This document shows, in pieces, positions 1 to 5,445 of a stretch of 8,489 nucleotides of DNA. The position numbers and the translations under genes are program-made. The notes below the pieces were generated by a model that had not been told where the DNA came from, did no database searches, and worked only from the letters and a program-made list of their open reading frames with translations. How positions within the stretch are numbered: position 1 is the stretch's first letter; every line of letters begins with the position of its first letter. Source of the stretch: Actinomycetes bacterium (GTDB lineage Bacteria > Actinomycetota > Acidimicrobiia > Spongiisociales > UBA5794); NCBI GenBank assembly GCA_023336875.1, contig JAMBLH010000096.1, positions 1-8,489 of the forward strand, read 5' to 3'.

Positions 1-226
1 CTAGGAGACTGCTGAATAATGCATGTCGGCCAGCTCGACGACCTTGCATCGCCACTCGCTGTGGTCGACGCTCCGCCATTCCGACCCAAGGAGTGTCGAA
101 GCCTCGCCCTTTGCGCCTGGCGCGCCTGATCGCCGATCTGACCAACGCCATCAATCAACAGCCTCCTAGGAGCGCGTTGAACGATTCCTGCGGTGCACGG
201 GGTTCACGTGGAGTCGGTGTGTACGC

Positions 227-340
227 GCAACAGGTCCCCAGGGGGATAGGGACCTGCTGCTTGTTTCCGCAGGCTCCAAGGGGGGACGAGGAGCCTGCAG
301 TTGTGTTCGCAGATCCCCCAGGGGGGACGAGGGGACCTGC
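227..340. repeat. Three tandem G-loop hairpins, period about 40 nt
   Basis: Three consecutive inverted repeats share one design. Stem 1 pairs CAGGTCCC (231-238) with GGGACCTG (249-256) and extends by three more pairs (227-229 with 258-260) past one mismatch. Stem 2 pairs GCAGGCTCC (269-277) with GGAGCCTGC (290-298). Stem 3 pairs GCAGATCCCC (309-318) with GGGGACCTGC (331-340) with one A/C mismatch. The loops are also conserved: CAGGGGGATA, AAGGGGGGACGA and CAGGGGGGACGA. Stem 2 differs from stem 1 at two adjacent positions that change on both arms so that pairing is kept, which argues for selection on structure in RNA or single-stranded DNA. The linkers before stems 2 and 3 are T-rich and alike. 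The strand of action is unknown. If transcribed, the array could be a structured 3' element of selD read-through, a small RNA, or an extragenic palindromic repeat cluster. Confidence 0.75.
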
Positions 341-343
341 TAA

Positions 344-360
344 GGGTCGTCTTGCGACCC
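344..360 (-). terminator. Hairpin downstream of selD, possible weak terminator
   Basis: GGGTCG (344-349) pairs perfectly with CGACCC (355-360) around a five-base loop. It lies about 60 nt past the selD stop, a plausible place for transcript end formation. No run of U follows the stem on the minus strand (TTAGC follows), so it is not a canonical intrinsic terminator. It may be an L-shaped terminator of the kind reported in actinobacteria, an RNA 3'-end stabiliser, or the fourth member of the neighbouring hairpin array, although its stem and loop sequence differ. Confidence 0.3.
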
Positions 361-405
361 AGCACTAGGAGAATACCTCATTGGGGGGTGGATACAAGCT
401 GGATT

Positions 406-417
406 ACTGATATCAGT
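406..417. other. 12-bp perfect palindrome beside the selD stop
   Basis: ACTGATATCAGT is a perfect palindrome lying two bases beyond the selD stop codon (420-422). It could be a small protein-binding site or the stem of a tight hairpin. Nothing else around it indicates a role. Confidence 0.35.
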
Positions 418-419
418 CG

Positions 420-1478
420 TCAGAGAATCAGGATTCGGCCCGATGGGCCATGTGAGAACTGCCTTTCAACGATTCGACCGATTTCTGCACCTGACCCACC
501 CTCGTCACGGAGCGCCTGCAAAAGCGCTTCGGACAGTGCTGTATCGACTGCAAAGAGCAGTCCTCCGCTGGTTTGGGCGTCAGCCAGTATCCAGCGCAGA
601 TCGTCAGGAATACCGTCGAACTCAACCAGAGATTCGACGGCCGCAAGATTTCGTCTGGTCCCTCCAGGAATCTCGCCGCTCGTCGCGAGCGCGCGGACAC
701 CATCAAGAATTGGAACCGATGCCGCATCGATTTCAGCGCTGACCGCCGACCCTCGAGTCATCTCCGACAGATGGCCGAGCAACCCAAAACCCGTGACATC
801 TGTGACAGCCTTCACGCCAATGCGCCTCGCGGCGACCGCAGCACCGCGGTTGAGTTCGACCATCGATTCGATGGCCATCTGCACGAGTTCGTCGCTTGCT
901 GTCCCGTGCTTTGCTGCGGTCGAGATGATGCCTGTTCCGAGGGGCTTCGTGAGTATGAGCGTCTGGCCCGGTTCGGCTGCGCTGTTCGTGGTGACGTCCT
1001 CGGGAGGTGCAGTGCCGGTTACGGCGAATCCATACTTCGGCTCGGGATCGTCGACCGAGTGTCCACCGAGGACGGTGCAACCGGCGTCGGCCATCACATC
1101 GAGACCACCCTCGATCACGCGGGCGAGGACATCGAAAGGAATCTTGTCGCGAGGCCACCCGACGAGTTGCAGCGCAGTGAGCGGGTCTGCGCCCATTGCA
1201 TATACATCACTCAGCGCGTTCGCTGCTGTGATCCTGCCCCAGTCGTACGGGTCGTCGACTACGGGTGTGAAGAAGTCGACTGTTTGGACGATCGTCTGAT
1301 CATCTCCAATCCGAAACACCCCGGCGTCATCCGAACCCGAGATCCCTACAAGGAGATCTGGGTGGGTCGTGGCTGGATGATTGTGCGTGGGACGCAGAAC
1401 CTGCGTCAGCTCGTCAGGACCGAGCTTGCACGCTCAACCGGAGCCGTGGGAGAAGGCAGTGAGCCTGATGGGTTCCAT
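420..1478 (-). CDS. selD: Selenide, water dikinase SelD, Sec-containing (TGA at codon 15)
   Basis: SelD uses ATP to turn selenide into selenophosphate, the selenium donor for selenocysteine and selenouridine synthesis. The downstream frame (from 1319) matches SelD throughout but lacks the N-terminal active site. Reading the same frame upstream restores it: ATG at 1476-1478, then LTAFSHGSG, an in-frame TGA at codon 15 (1434-1436), then ACKLGPDEL. This aligns with the family motif SHG-x-G-(C/U)-x-C-K, so the TGA falls precisely on the catalytic Cys17/Sec of known SelD proteins and Lys18 matches the essential Lys20 of E. coli. Further family motifs follow: SGSDDAGVF, TVDFFTPVVDDPYDWGRI, NALSDVYAMGADP, GGHSVDDPE, VTDVTGFGLLGHL and QTSGG. 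The full length is 352 residues including Sec, close to the usual 345 or so. TGA ends several neighbouring genes normally, so this is local recoding rather than a changed code. No clear Shine-Dalgarno precedes the ATG. Automatic callers would give a truncated protein starting at the GTG at 1319. Confidence 0.93.
1385..1433 (-). promoter_or_regulatory. Candidate bacterial SECIS: branched stem-loop right after the UGA
   Basis: Bacterial SECIS elements lie within the coding sequence just downstream of the UGA and present a GU-bearing apical loop to SelB. Here an outer stem GCGTG (1433-1429) with CACGC (1389-1385) begins at the first base after UGA. It encloses two hairpins. The first pairs AGCTC (1426-1422) with GAGCT (1412-1408) around the loop GGTCCTGAC. 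The second pairs GACGCAG (1407-1401) with CTGCGTC (1397-1391) around GTT. Both hairpins present GGU at or beside the loop. The distal hairpin tip GCAGGUUCUGC resembles the E. coli fdhF SECIS tip GCAGGUCUGC, but sits further from the UGA (about 33 nt against about 19). The proximal hairpin has GGU 13 nt from the UGA. All pairings shown are perfect Watson-Crick. Which hairpin SelB reads is undetermined. Confidence 0.65.
1434..1436 (-). other. In-frame UGA selenocysteine codon of selD
   Basis: Codon 15 of selD reads TGA. It is flanked by residues that match the SelD active-site loop on both sides, and the frame continues uninterrupted for 337 more sense codons. A random nonsense mutation would be unlikely to land on the one position where Sec is the known natural alternative to Cys. 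Insertion of Sec would need SelA, SelB and tRNA-Sec encoded elsewhere in the genome. Confidence 0.9.
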
Positions 1479-1484
1479 GCGGGC

Positions 1485-1548
1485 ACGATATACGACATAC
1501 GGACACACGACACACGACATGCGACATACGACATACGACACACGATTC
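1485..1548. repeat. Heptamer tandem repeat ACGACAT/C in the selD-dehydrogenase spacer
   Basis: About nine consecutive units of seven bases with consensus ACGACAY fill most of the 106-bp divergent spacer. Four units match exactly from 1507: ACGACAC, ACGACAT, then GCGACAT, ACGACAT and ACGACAC. Earlier units are looser (ACGATAT, ACGACAT and one eight-base unit at 1499-1506), and the last is ACGATTC. The same heptamer occurs upstream of gpsA at the right edge of the window. The tract must overlap or abut the selD transcription start, since it ends only seven bases from the selD ATG. Heptameric short tandemly repeated sequences are known as an intergenic repeat class in cyanobacteria; this one has the same form with a different sequence. 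Confidence 0.85.
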
Positions 1549-1575
1549 TGGCTATGTTGAGATCCTTGGAGCAAC

Positions 1576-1580
1576 GGAGG
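1576..1580 (+). promoter_or_regulatory. Strong ribosome binding site of the dehydrogenase gene
   Basis: GGAGG ends four bases before the ATG at 1585 and fixes that start. It is the clearest Shine-Dalgarno in the window; the other genes have weak or no recognisable ones, so leaderless or coupled initiation may be common here. Confidence 0.8.
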
Positions 1581-1584
1581 TGAC

Positions 1585-2451
1585 ATGAGGGTCGCGGTGA
1601 TTGGTGGGGGGACCATGGGAGTTGGTATTGCTCATCGGTTTGCCGCCAACGGTGCTGCGGTGTCTGTTGTTGACGTTGATCTGGTTGCGGCGCGATCAGC
1701 GGTCGATCGCGTGGCTGAGACATTGGTGAAAGCTGCAGACCGGGGCAAGCTCGACCCGAATGACCTCGATGGTGTTGTCCGAAATCTTCATGCGGTCGGT
1801 TCGATCAGCGAACTCGAGCAAGGGCTTGATCTGATTGTTGAAGCTGTTATCGAGGATGTGGGTCTCAAACAGTCGATTCTCGCCACAGCCGAAGAACAGA
1901 CACCCATTGTTCTTGCTTCAAACACATCGAGCATCTCGATCGATAAAATTGCGCAGGGCCTTGCGCATCCGGATCGATTCGCTGGGATGCATTTCTTCAA
2001 TCCTGTGTGGGCCATGCATCTTGTCGAGGTCGTCCGAGGAACGGGCACCTCGACGGTCACGCTGGAGAGGATCTCCTCCATGGTGACGTTCCTTGGCATG
2101 GAGCAGGCGCTGATCAACGATGCTCCCGGCTTCGCCACAAGCAGGCTCGGTGTCCTCGTCGGAATCGAGGCGATCCGGATGGTGCAGGAAGGGGTAGCCG
2201 AACCAGTTGATATCGATCGGGCGATGTCCCTCGGCTACCGACATCCCATGGGCCCACTGATGCTTGGTGACCTCGTGGGGCTCGATGTGAGATTGAAGAT
2301 CGCATCCCATCTCGCGTCTGTCTACGGCAACCGCTTCGAGCCTCCTGAATTGCTGGCCACAATGGTTGCAGAGGGCAGGCTCGGGAAGAAGTCCGGCGTC
2401 GGCTTCTATGACTGGGCCTCTGGCTCAGCTGTTCCGATCCAAGAAGGCTGA
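1585..2451 (+). CDS. hbd: 3-hydroxyacyl-CoA (3-hydroxybutyryl-CoA-type) dehydrogenase
   Basis: This cytosolic enzyme oxidises (3S)-3-hydroxyacyl-CoA to 3-ketoacyl-CoA with NAD(P)+, or runs in reverse, in beta-oxidation or butyrate and polyhydroxybutyrate metabolism. It has 288 residues, the usual size of the single-function HBD/PaaH type. The N-terminal Rossmann fold shows GGGTMG (7-12) and Asp30-Val-Asp32 at the end of the second strand. The catalytic region shows NTSS (113-116), the active-site His136 in GMHFFNP and Glu148 in LVEVV. The C-terminal domain carries LGYRHPMGPLMLGDLVGLD (216-234) and the closing GRLGKKSGVGFYDW. The Asn that usually completes the active site in the PGF-x-x-NR segment is Ser186 here (PGFATSR). 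I believe a subgroup of actinobacterial and Thermus-like homologues shares this change. The gene stands alone after a repeat-filled divergent spacer. Substrate chain length cannot be read from the sequence. Confidence 0.9.
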   Translation: MRVAVIGGGTMGVGIAHRFAANGAAVSVVDVDLVAARSAVDRVAETLVKAADRGKLDPNDLDGVVRNLHAVGSISELEQGLDLIVEAVIEDVGLKQSILATAEEQTPIVLASNTSSISIDKIAQGLAHPDRFAGMHFFNPVWAMHLVEVVRGTGTSTVTLERISSMVTFLGMEQALINDAPGFATSRLGVLVGIEAIRMVQEGVAEPVDIDRAMSLGYRHPMGPLMLGDLVGLDVRLKIASHLASVYGNRFEPPELLATMVAEGRLGKKSGVGFYDWASGSAVPIQEG

Positions 2452-3189
2452 GACGGCTCCATAGGCAGTCTCGGATTGATCGGCAAGCGGATTGTGGCCA
2501 GCGTCACCAATGACTGTGAACTCGGCATTCGGGATCAAACCGGCCATCTCTTCATTGATCGATGTGTACCGCTCGTCTCTGCTGCCGGCGATCAGCAGCA
2601 CAGGCATCCTCAAGTTCCCAATCTCGGTCCACACCGATGGCTGTGCACCCTGACCGTATCCACGGATGGCAGAAGCGAGGCCCGCTGCCGAGTTCCCTGC
2701 TCGTACCGAGCGATCCCATATGCGGTACTCCTCACTCAGGTGGCTGACCGAGGCGATCCCCACTGATGTCCATGAGTCGAGGAACGTGTCCAGGCCGATC
2801 AATTCGATGCGCTCCGCCCACTCGATGTCGGCGATTGCCCGAGCATGTCTTTCCCCTGGGTCGCGAATCCCGGCGTTTCCCGACACCAGAACCAGAGACG
2901 ATATGTCGGACGGATCCTCGACTGCCGTGAGAAGCGCCAGTCTCGCGCCCTGGCTGTATCCGATCACCGGTCTCGGTGCACCTGGAGTTGCCACAAGAGC
3001 TTCAATGGAGGCCAGAACGCTGTCGACATCGGTTGGATGGCCGGTACTCGAACCATGTCCGGGAAGATCTGGAGCGATGATCGTTCGGTCGAGAAGGCCG
3101 GCCGCTGGTGCAAAGTGTTCGCCCGTCAGCGAAAAGCCGTGAAGAGCAATCACTTCGGGCCCCGATCCGAACCGCCGCAGATGCAACAC
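2425..3189 (-). CDS. menH: Alpha/beta hydrolase, MenH-like (SHCHC synthase of menaquinone synthesis)
   Basis: MenH removes pyruvate from SEPHCHC to give 2-succinyl-6-hydroxy-2,4-cyclohexadiene-1-carboxylate, an early step of menaquinone synthesis. The 254-residue protein is a minimal alpha/beta hydrolase: oxyanion-hole LHGF (16-19), DLPGHGSS (41-48), nucleophile Ser79 in GYSQG, Asp205 in GSRDERY and His232 in DAGHN. Beyond the generic fold it matches MenH-specific segments: the cap stretch RHARAIADIEWAERI followed by FLDSW, GYGQGAQPSVW (178-187), and the region around the acid with a Tyr-x-x-Ile spacing. The start is GTG, three bases after the stop of the small upstream gene, suggesting translational coupling. 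The 3' end overlaps the convergent dehydrogenase gene by 27 bp, leaving no room for a private terminator. No other men gene is nearby, so another C-C hydrolase of this subfamily remains possible. Confidence 0.78.
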   Translation of the reverse strand: MLHLRRFGSGPEVIALHGFSLTGEHFAPAAGLLDRTIIAPDLPGHGSSTGHPTDVDSVLASIEALVATPGAPRPVIGYSQGARLALLTAVEDPSDISSLVLVSGNAGIRDPGERHARAIADIEWAERIELIGLDTFLDSWTSVGIASVSHLSEEYRIWDRSVRAGNSAAGLASAIRGYGQGAQPSVWTEIGNLRMPVLLIAGSRDERYTSINEEMAGLIPNAEFTVIGDAGHNPLADQSETAYGAVSAFLDRNS

Positions 3190-3192
3190 CGG

Positions 3193-3285
3193 CTATGCGT
3201 CGTCGATCGGAATCTCGGTAGTGAGCACCTTGTACAGGACTGCGGCTATGGCAGCAACAACGGCGACGAGGATGAGTTTCTTCAT
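3193..3285 (-). CDS. 30-residue single-pass membrane peptide upstream of menH
   Basis: The frame begins with ATG at 3283-3285 and codes for a peptide starting MKKLILVAVVAAIAAVLYKVL and ending in TEIPIDDA. Two lysines, then a hydrophobic helix at about 4-18, then a lysine and a short acidic tail make a classic small membrane-anchored peptide. The size and form recall the short DLW-39-type actinobacterial proteins, but the DLW motif is absent, so I do not assign the family. Support for a real gene is the basic start, the clean helix, and the stop lying three bases before the menH GTG, as in a coupled two-gene operon. No strong Shine-Dalgarno is seen. The heptamer repeats begin 8 bp upstream of its start. 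A longer frame extending upstream to 3660 in the same phase is a shadow of ctaA and of the repeats. Confidence 0.62.
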   Translation of the reverse strand: MKKLILVAVVAAIAAVLYKVLTTEIPIDDA

Positions 3286-3293
3286 AGGGAGAA

Positions 3294-3375
3294 GGGTAGT
3301 GGGTAGCGGGTAGTCCGTGGACGGTAGGTCTGGGATTGCCTGGACGTGTGCTGCCCACTGTCTACCGTCTACCCT
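3294..3375. repeat. Inverted heptamer repeat, GGGTAGT / ACGGTAG family
   Basis: GGGTAGT, GGGTAGC and GGGTAGT stand in tandem at 3294-3314, followed by GACGGTAG at 3320-3327. After 34 unrelated bases the same heptamers return on the other strand: CTACCGT (3362-3368) and CTACCCT (3369-3375). GACGGTAG and CTACCGTC (3362-3369) form a perfect 8-bp inverted repeat. The tract fills the spacer between the divergent small membrane-peptide gene and ctaA, so both promoters must lie in or beside it. Form and placement match the ACGACAT tract at 1485-1548, but the unit sequence differs. Confidence 0.75.
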
Positions 3376-3381
3376 CCGCGT

Positions 3382-4335
3382 GTGTCTGTTTCTCTGCGCG
3401 CTCGGAGTGTGTTCCCCTATGTTGCCTGGGCAACCCTGGCGTTCACCCTCCTCGTGATCCTGTGGGGCACCGTCGTGCGTGCAACCGGATCTGGAGACGG
3501 GTGCGGAGAGAGTTGGCCGAAGTGCGGCCAGCAGTTCATACCACCGAATCCGACGGTCGAGACACTCATCGAGTTCTCGCATCGGGCTTCGTCTTTCGCT
3601 GCTGGCCTGGGTGTGGCTGCGGTGTTCCTGCTCGCTCTGTGGGCATTCCCGAAGCATCACATCGTACGAAAAGCCGCAACAGTATCGGGGATAATCCTGG
3701 TCATCGAGGCGCTGCTGGGCGCATCACTCGTCTTGTTCGGGTGGGTTGACGATGATGTGTCAGCAGCTCGCTTGATCGTGGTACCCCTCCATCTCACGAA
3801 CACATTCCTGCTGCTGGGTTCGCTCTCTGTGACGGCATGGTGGGGTTCAGGGTACGCCGAACCCCAAACGGTGGGAAAGTGCAAGTCGATTCGGTGGCTT
3901 TGGGTGGGTGCAATCGTGATGCTGATCCTCGGCATGACAGGAGCGCTCAACGCCCTTGCGGATACAATCTTTCCTGCGAACTCGGTTGCCGATGGCATCG
4001 CGGACGAGTTCGGACCGACGGCACCCATCCTCCTCCGGCTCCGCATCATTCACCCGTTGGTCGCGGTGGTTGGTGGGATTCTTGTCGGCTGGATCGCGGC
4101 AGACACCGCCCGCCGTGGCTCACGAATAACCAGGCGACTCGCTACAACTGTGAGCATCGTCGTGCTGCTCCAGTTCTTTGTCGGCATCGCCAACATCTTC
4201 TTCCTGACTCCTCTGTCCATCCAGGTCACCCATCTTCTGGTAGCTGACGCTCTCTGGATCTCATTCGTTCTCTTCAGCGTTTCGTGGCTTGGTGACCCCG
4301 TTGGCGCGCGTGTCTCGAGGTCTGTGAACGCATGA
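3382..4335 (+). CDS. ctaA: Heme A synthase CtaA (COX15 family)
   Basis: CtaA oxidises the C8 methyl of heme O to a formyl group, giving heme A for aa3-type cytochrome oxidase, in the cytoplasmic membrane. Numbered from GTG 3382 (317 residues), it has about eight membrane helices and the four expected heme-ligand histidines: His67 in EFSHR (with Glu64), His137 in PLHLTNT, His224 in IIHPLV and His284 in VTHLLVAD. The first external loop has RATGSGDGCGESWPKCG with the Cys41/Cys48 pair seen in the disulfide-bearing CtaA type; the later loop has no second Cys pair. The frame is open back to a GTG at 3346, but those 12 extra codons are made of the heptamer repeats, so 3382, about 15 residues before the first helix, is preferred. 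A start at GTG 3409 is also possible; none has a good Shine-Dalgarno. The gene overlaps ctaB by four bases. Confidence 0.93.
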   Translation: MSVSLRARSVFPYVAWATLAFTLLVILWGTVVRATGSGDGCGESWPKCGQQFIPPNPTVETLIEFSHRASSFAAGLGVAAVFLLALWAFPKHHIVRKAATVSGIILVIEALLGASLVLFGWVDDDVSAARLIVVPLHLTNTFLLLGSLSVTAWWGSGYAEPQTVGKCKSIRWLWVGAIVMLILGMTGALNALADTIFPANSVADGIADEFGPTAPILLRLRIIHPLVAVVGGILVGWIAADTARRGSRITRRLATTVSIVVLLQFFVGIANIFFLTPLSIQVTHLLVADALWISFVLFSVSWLGDPVGARVSRSVNA

Positions 4336-5435
4336 CCGATACCGCAATCCCGGATCGGGACCTGAGTTCCAAGGTCAGGGCGTATGTCGAGATGACGAAG
4401 CCAAGGATCATCGAACTGCTGTTGATCACGACGATCCCTGCAATGGTGGTTGCCGAGCGAGGATGGCCCGGATGGGGCCTTGTTCTTCTTGTACTCGTGG
4501 GCGGTTCGCTCTCCGCTGGCGGAGCGAACGTCATCAATCAGGTATACGACCGTGACATAGATCGGATCATGAACCGAACCTCTGGGCGCCCACTCCCAAC
4601 GAATCGTGTATCACCGAGAGCGGCAACAGTCTTCGGGCTCGTGCTCGGGTTGGCCGGGTTCGTCGTTCTCGCGGTTGGATCGACGGTGTTGGCTGGTGTG
4701 CTCTCTCTCGTTGCATTCGGGTTCTACGTCCTCGTATACACCATGCTGCTCAAGCGATCGACCACACAGAACATCGTGATCGGAGGTGCTGCGGGTGCGG
4801 TACCAGCGCTTATTGGGTGGGCGGCTGTTACAGGAGACCTAGGTGTGGCTCCCTGGGTCATGTTCGCGATCATCTTCTACTGGACCCCGCCTCACTTCTG
4901 GGCGTTGTCGATCAAGTATGAGGATGACTATCGACGTGCAGGGATTCCCATGCTTTCGGTCATCGCTGGCGATGAGGTCACATTTCGAGAGATTTTGTTC
5001 TATTCGGTGGTGACGGTCGGCGTGAGCCTCATGCTTGTTCCCGTCGCTCACCTTGGGTGGATATACGGTGTCACGAGTGCAGTGCTCGGCGTCTGGCTCG
5101 TGGCGGCTGCGATACGGCTCAAGTCGGATCGGACCAGGGCGATGCCATTCTTCGGGTTCAGCAACCTCTACCTGGCAGGGCTGTTTCTCGCAATGATGGT
5201 GGACAGGTTGGTTGATGTTCCTGCCATTGGTGGCTCGACGATCTGGATGGTTACTGCCACTTTGCTCGTTGGGATTGGCGGTCTCGCGGTGATCGCGTCC
5301 GAAGTCTCATCCCATGCTCGCGGCCCACGCGTGTCACGTTTCAGGCAGCTGGTCGAGGTTGCCATCACGGCGTTCTTTGCGTTCGGGCTGACATGGGTGG
5401 CATGGCTCTCGGTTGCGGCCGACGCCAGCGTTTAG
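4332..5435 (+). CDS. ctaB: Protoheme IX farnesyltransferase CtaB (heme O synthase, COX10 family)
   Basis: CtaB attaches a farnesyl group to heme B, giving heme O, the substrate of the CtaA encoded just upstream. The hallmarks are MTKPRIIELL (21-30), the prenyl-diphosphate/Mg motif NVINQVYDRDIDRIMNR (66-82) followed by GRPLPTNRVSP, TTQNIVIGGAAGAVPALIGW (144-163), and WTPPHFWALSIKYEDDYRRAGIPM (184-207) holding the second acidic motif. Nine membrane helices of the usual core can be placed from about 25 to 292, the last containing SNLYLAGLFLAMMVD. At 367 residues it is longer than the usual 290-320: about 75 extra C-terminal residues contain two more apparent helices (about 305-323 and 343-360). 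It starts in an ATGA overlap with the ctaA stop, so the two are almost surely cotranscribed and coupled; a GAGG lies 11 bases upstream. Confidence 0.95.
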   Translation: MTDTAIPDRDLSSKVRAYVEMTKPRIIELLLITTIPAMVVAERGWPGWGLVLLVLVGGSLSAGGANVINQVYDRDIDRIMNRTSGRPLPTNRVSPRAATVFGLVLGLAGFVVLAVGSTVLAGVLSLVAFGFYVLVYTMLLKRSTTQNIVIGGAAGAVPALIGWAAVTGDLGVAPWVMFAIIFYWTPPHFWALSIKYEDDYRRAGIPMLSVIAGDEVTFREILFYSVVTVGVSLMLVPVAHLGWIYGVTSAVLGVWLVAAAIRLKSDRTRAMPFFGFSNLYLAGLFLAMMVDRLVDVPAIGGSTIWMVTATLLVGIGGLAVIASEVSSHARGPRVSRFRQLVEVAITAFFAFGLTWVAWLSVAADASV

Positions 5436-5445
5436 TCTGGCTGTC

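Larger units (their letters stand above)
1..419. other. Gene-free region downstream of selD
   Basis: No reading frame here looks like a protein. The longest plus-strand frame (93-368) runs through the tandem hairpins and translates into low-complexity Gly/Arg/Pro-rich text, so I treat it as spurious. A minus-strand frame ending in TAG at 1-3 is open for fewer than 55 codons with no clear start, and I recognise nothing in it. The region does hold the three tandem hairpins at 227-340, a hairpin at 344-360, a 12-bp palindrome at 406-417 and three copies of CTAGGAG (from 1, 166 and 365). No tRNA, including the expected tRNA-Sec, could be recognised. What lies left of the window is unknown, so this could be the tail of a longer intergenic or degraded mobile region. 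Confidence 0.6.

Noticed and set aside
1..160. Possible insertion-sequence end (ACTGCTGAATAATGC near position 8) with a short minus-strand frame ending at 1-3
   Set aside because: The text vaguely recalls IS-flanking sequence, but there is no transposase fragment, no matching inverted end and no target duplication in the window.
239..334. G-quadruplex
   Set aside because: G-runs of three to six bases are present on the plus strand, but the gaps between most of them exceed the usual loop limit, and the perfect stems are a better explanation.
227..340. CRISPR array
   Set aside because: There are only three units, each an internally palindromic hairpin with T-rich linkers of about 10-12 nt, much too short for spacers, and no cas gene is present.
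309..340. mini-ykkC / guanidine-II riboswitch, because of ACGA in tandem hairpin loops
   Set aside because: In that class ACGR is the closed tetraloop of each stem. Here ACGA sits at the 3' side of a 12-base G-rich loop, and no guanidine gene follows.
93..368. 91-codon plus-strand frame across the left region
   Set aside because: Its second half is encoded by the tandem hairpins and is low-complexity Gly/Arg/Pro text; no domain or ribosome binding site is seen.
301..1299. 332-codon plus-strand frame opposite selD
   Set aside because: It is antisense to the well-conserved selD, Ser/Pro/Arg-rich and without recognisable motifs: a codon-bias shadow.
1434..1616. 60-codon minus-strand frame ending at the TGA as a separate small protein
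   Set aside because: Its last residues are the SelD N-terminus, and the part before ATG 1478 is repeat-encoded. The TGA is the Sec codon, not a true end.
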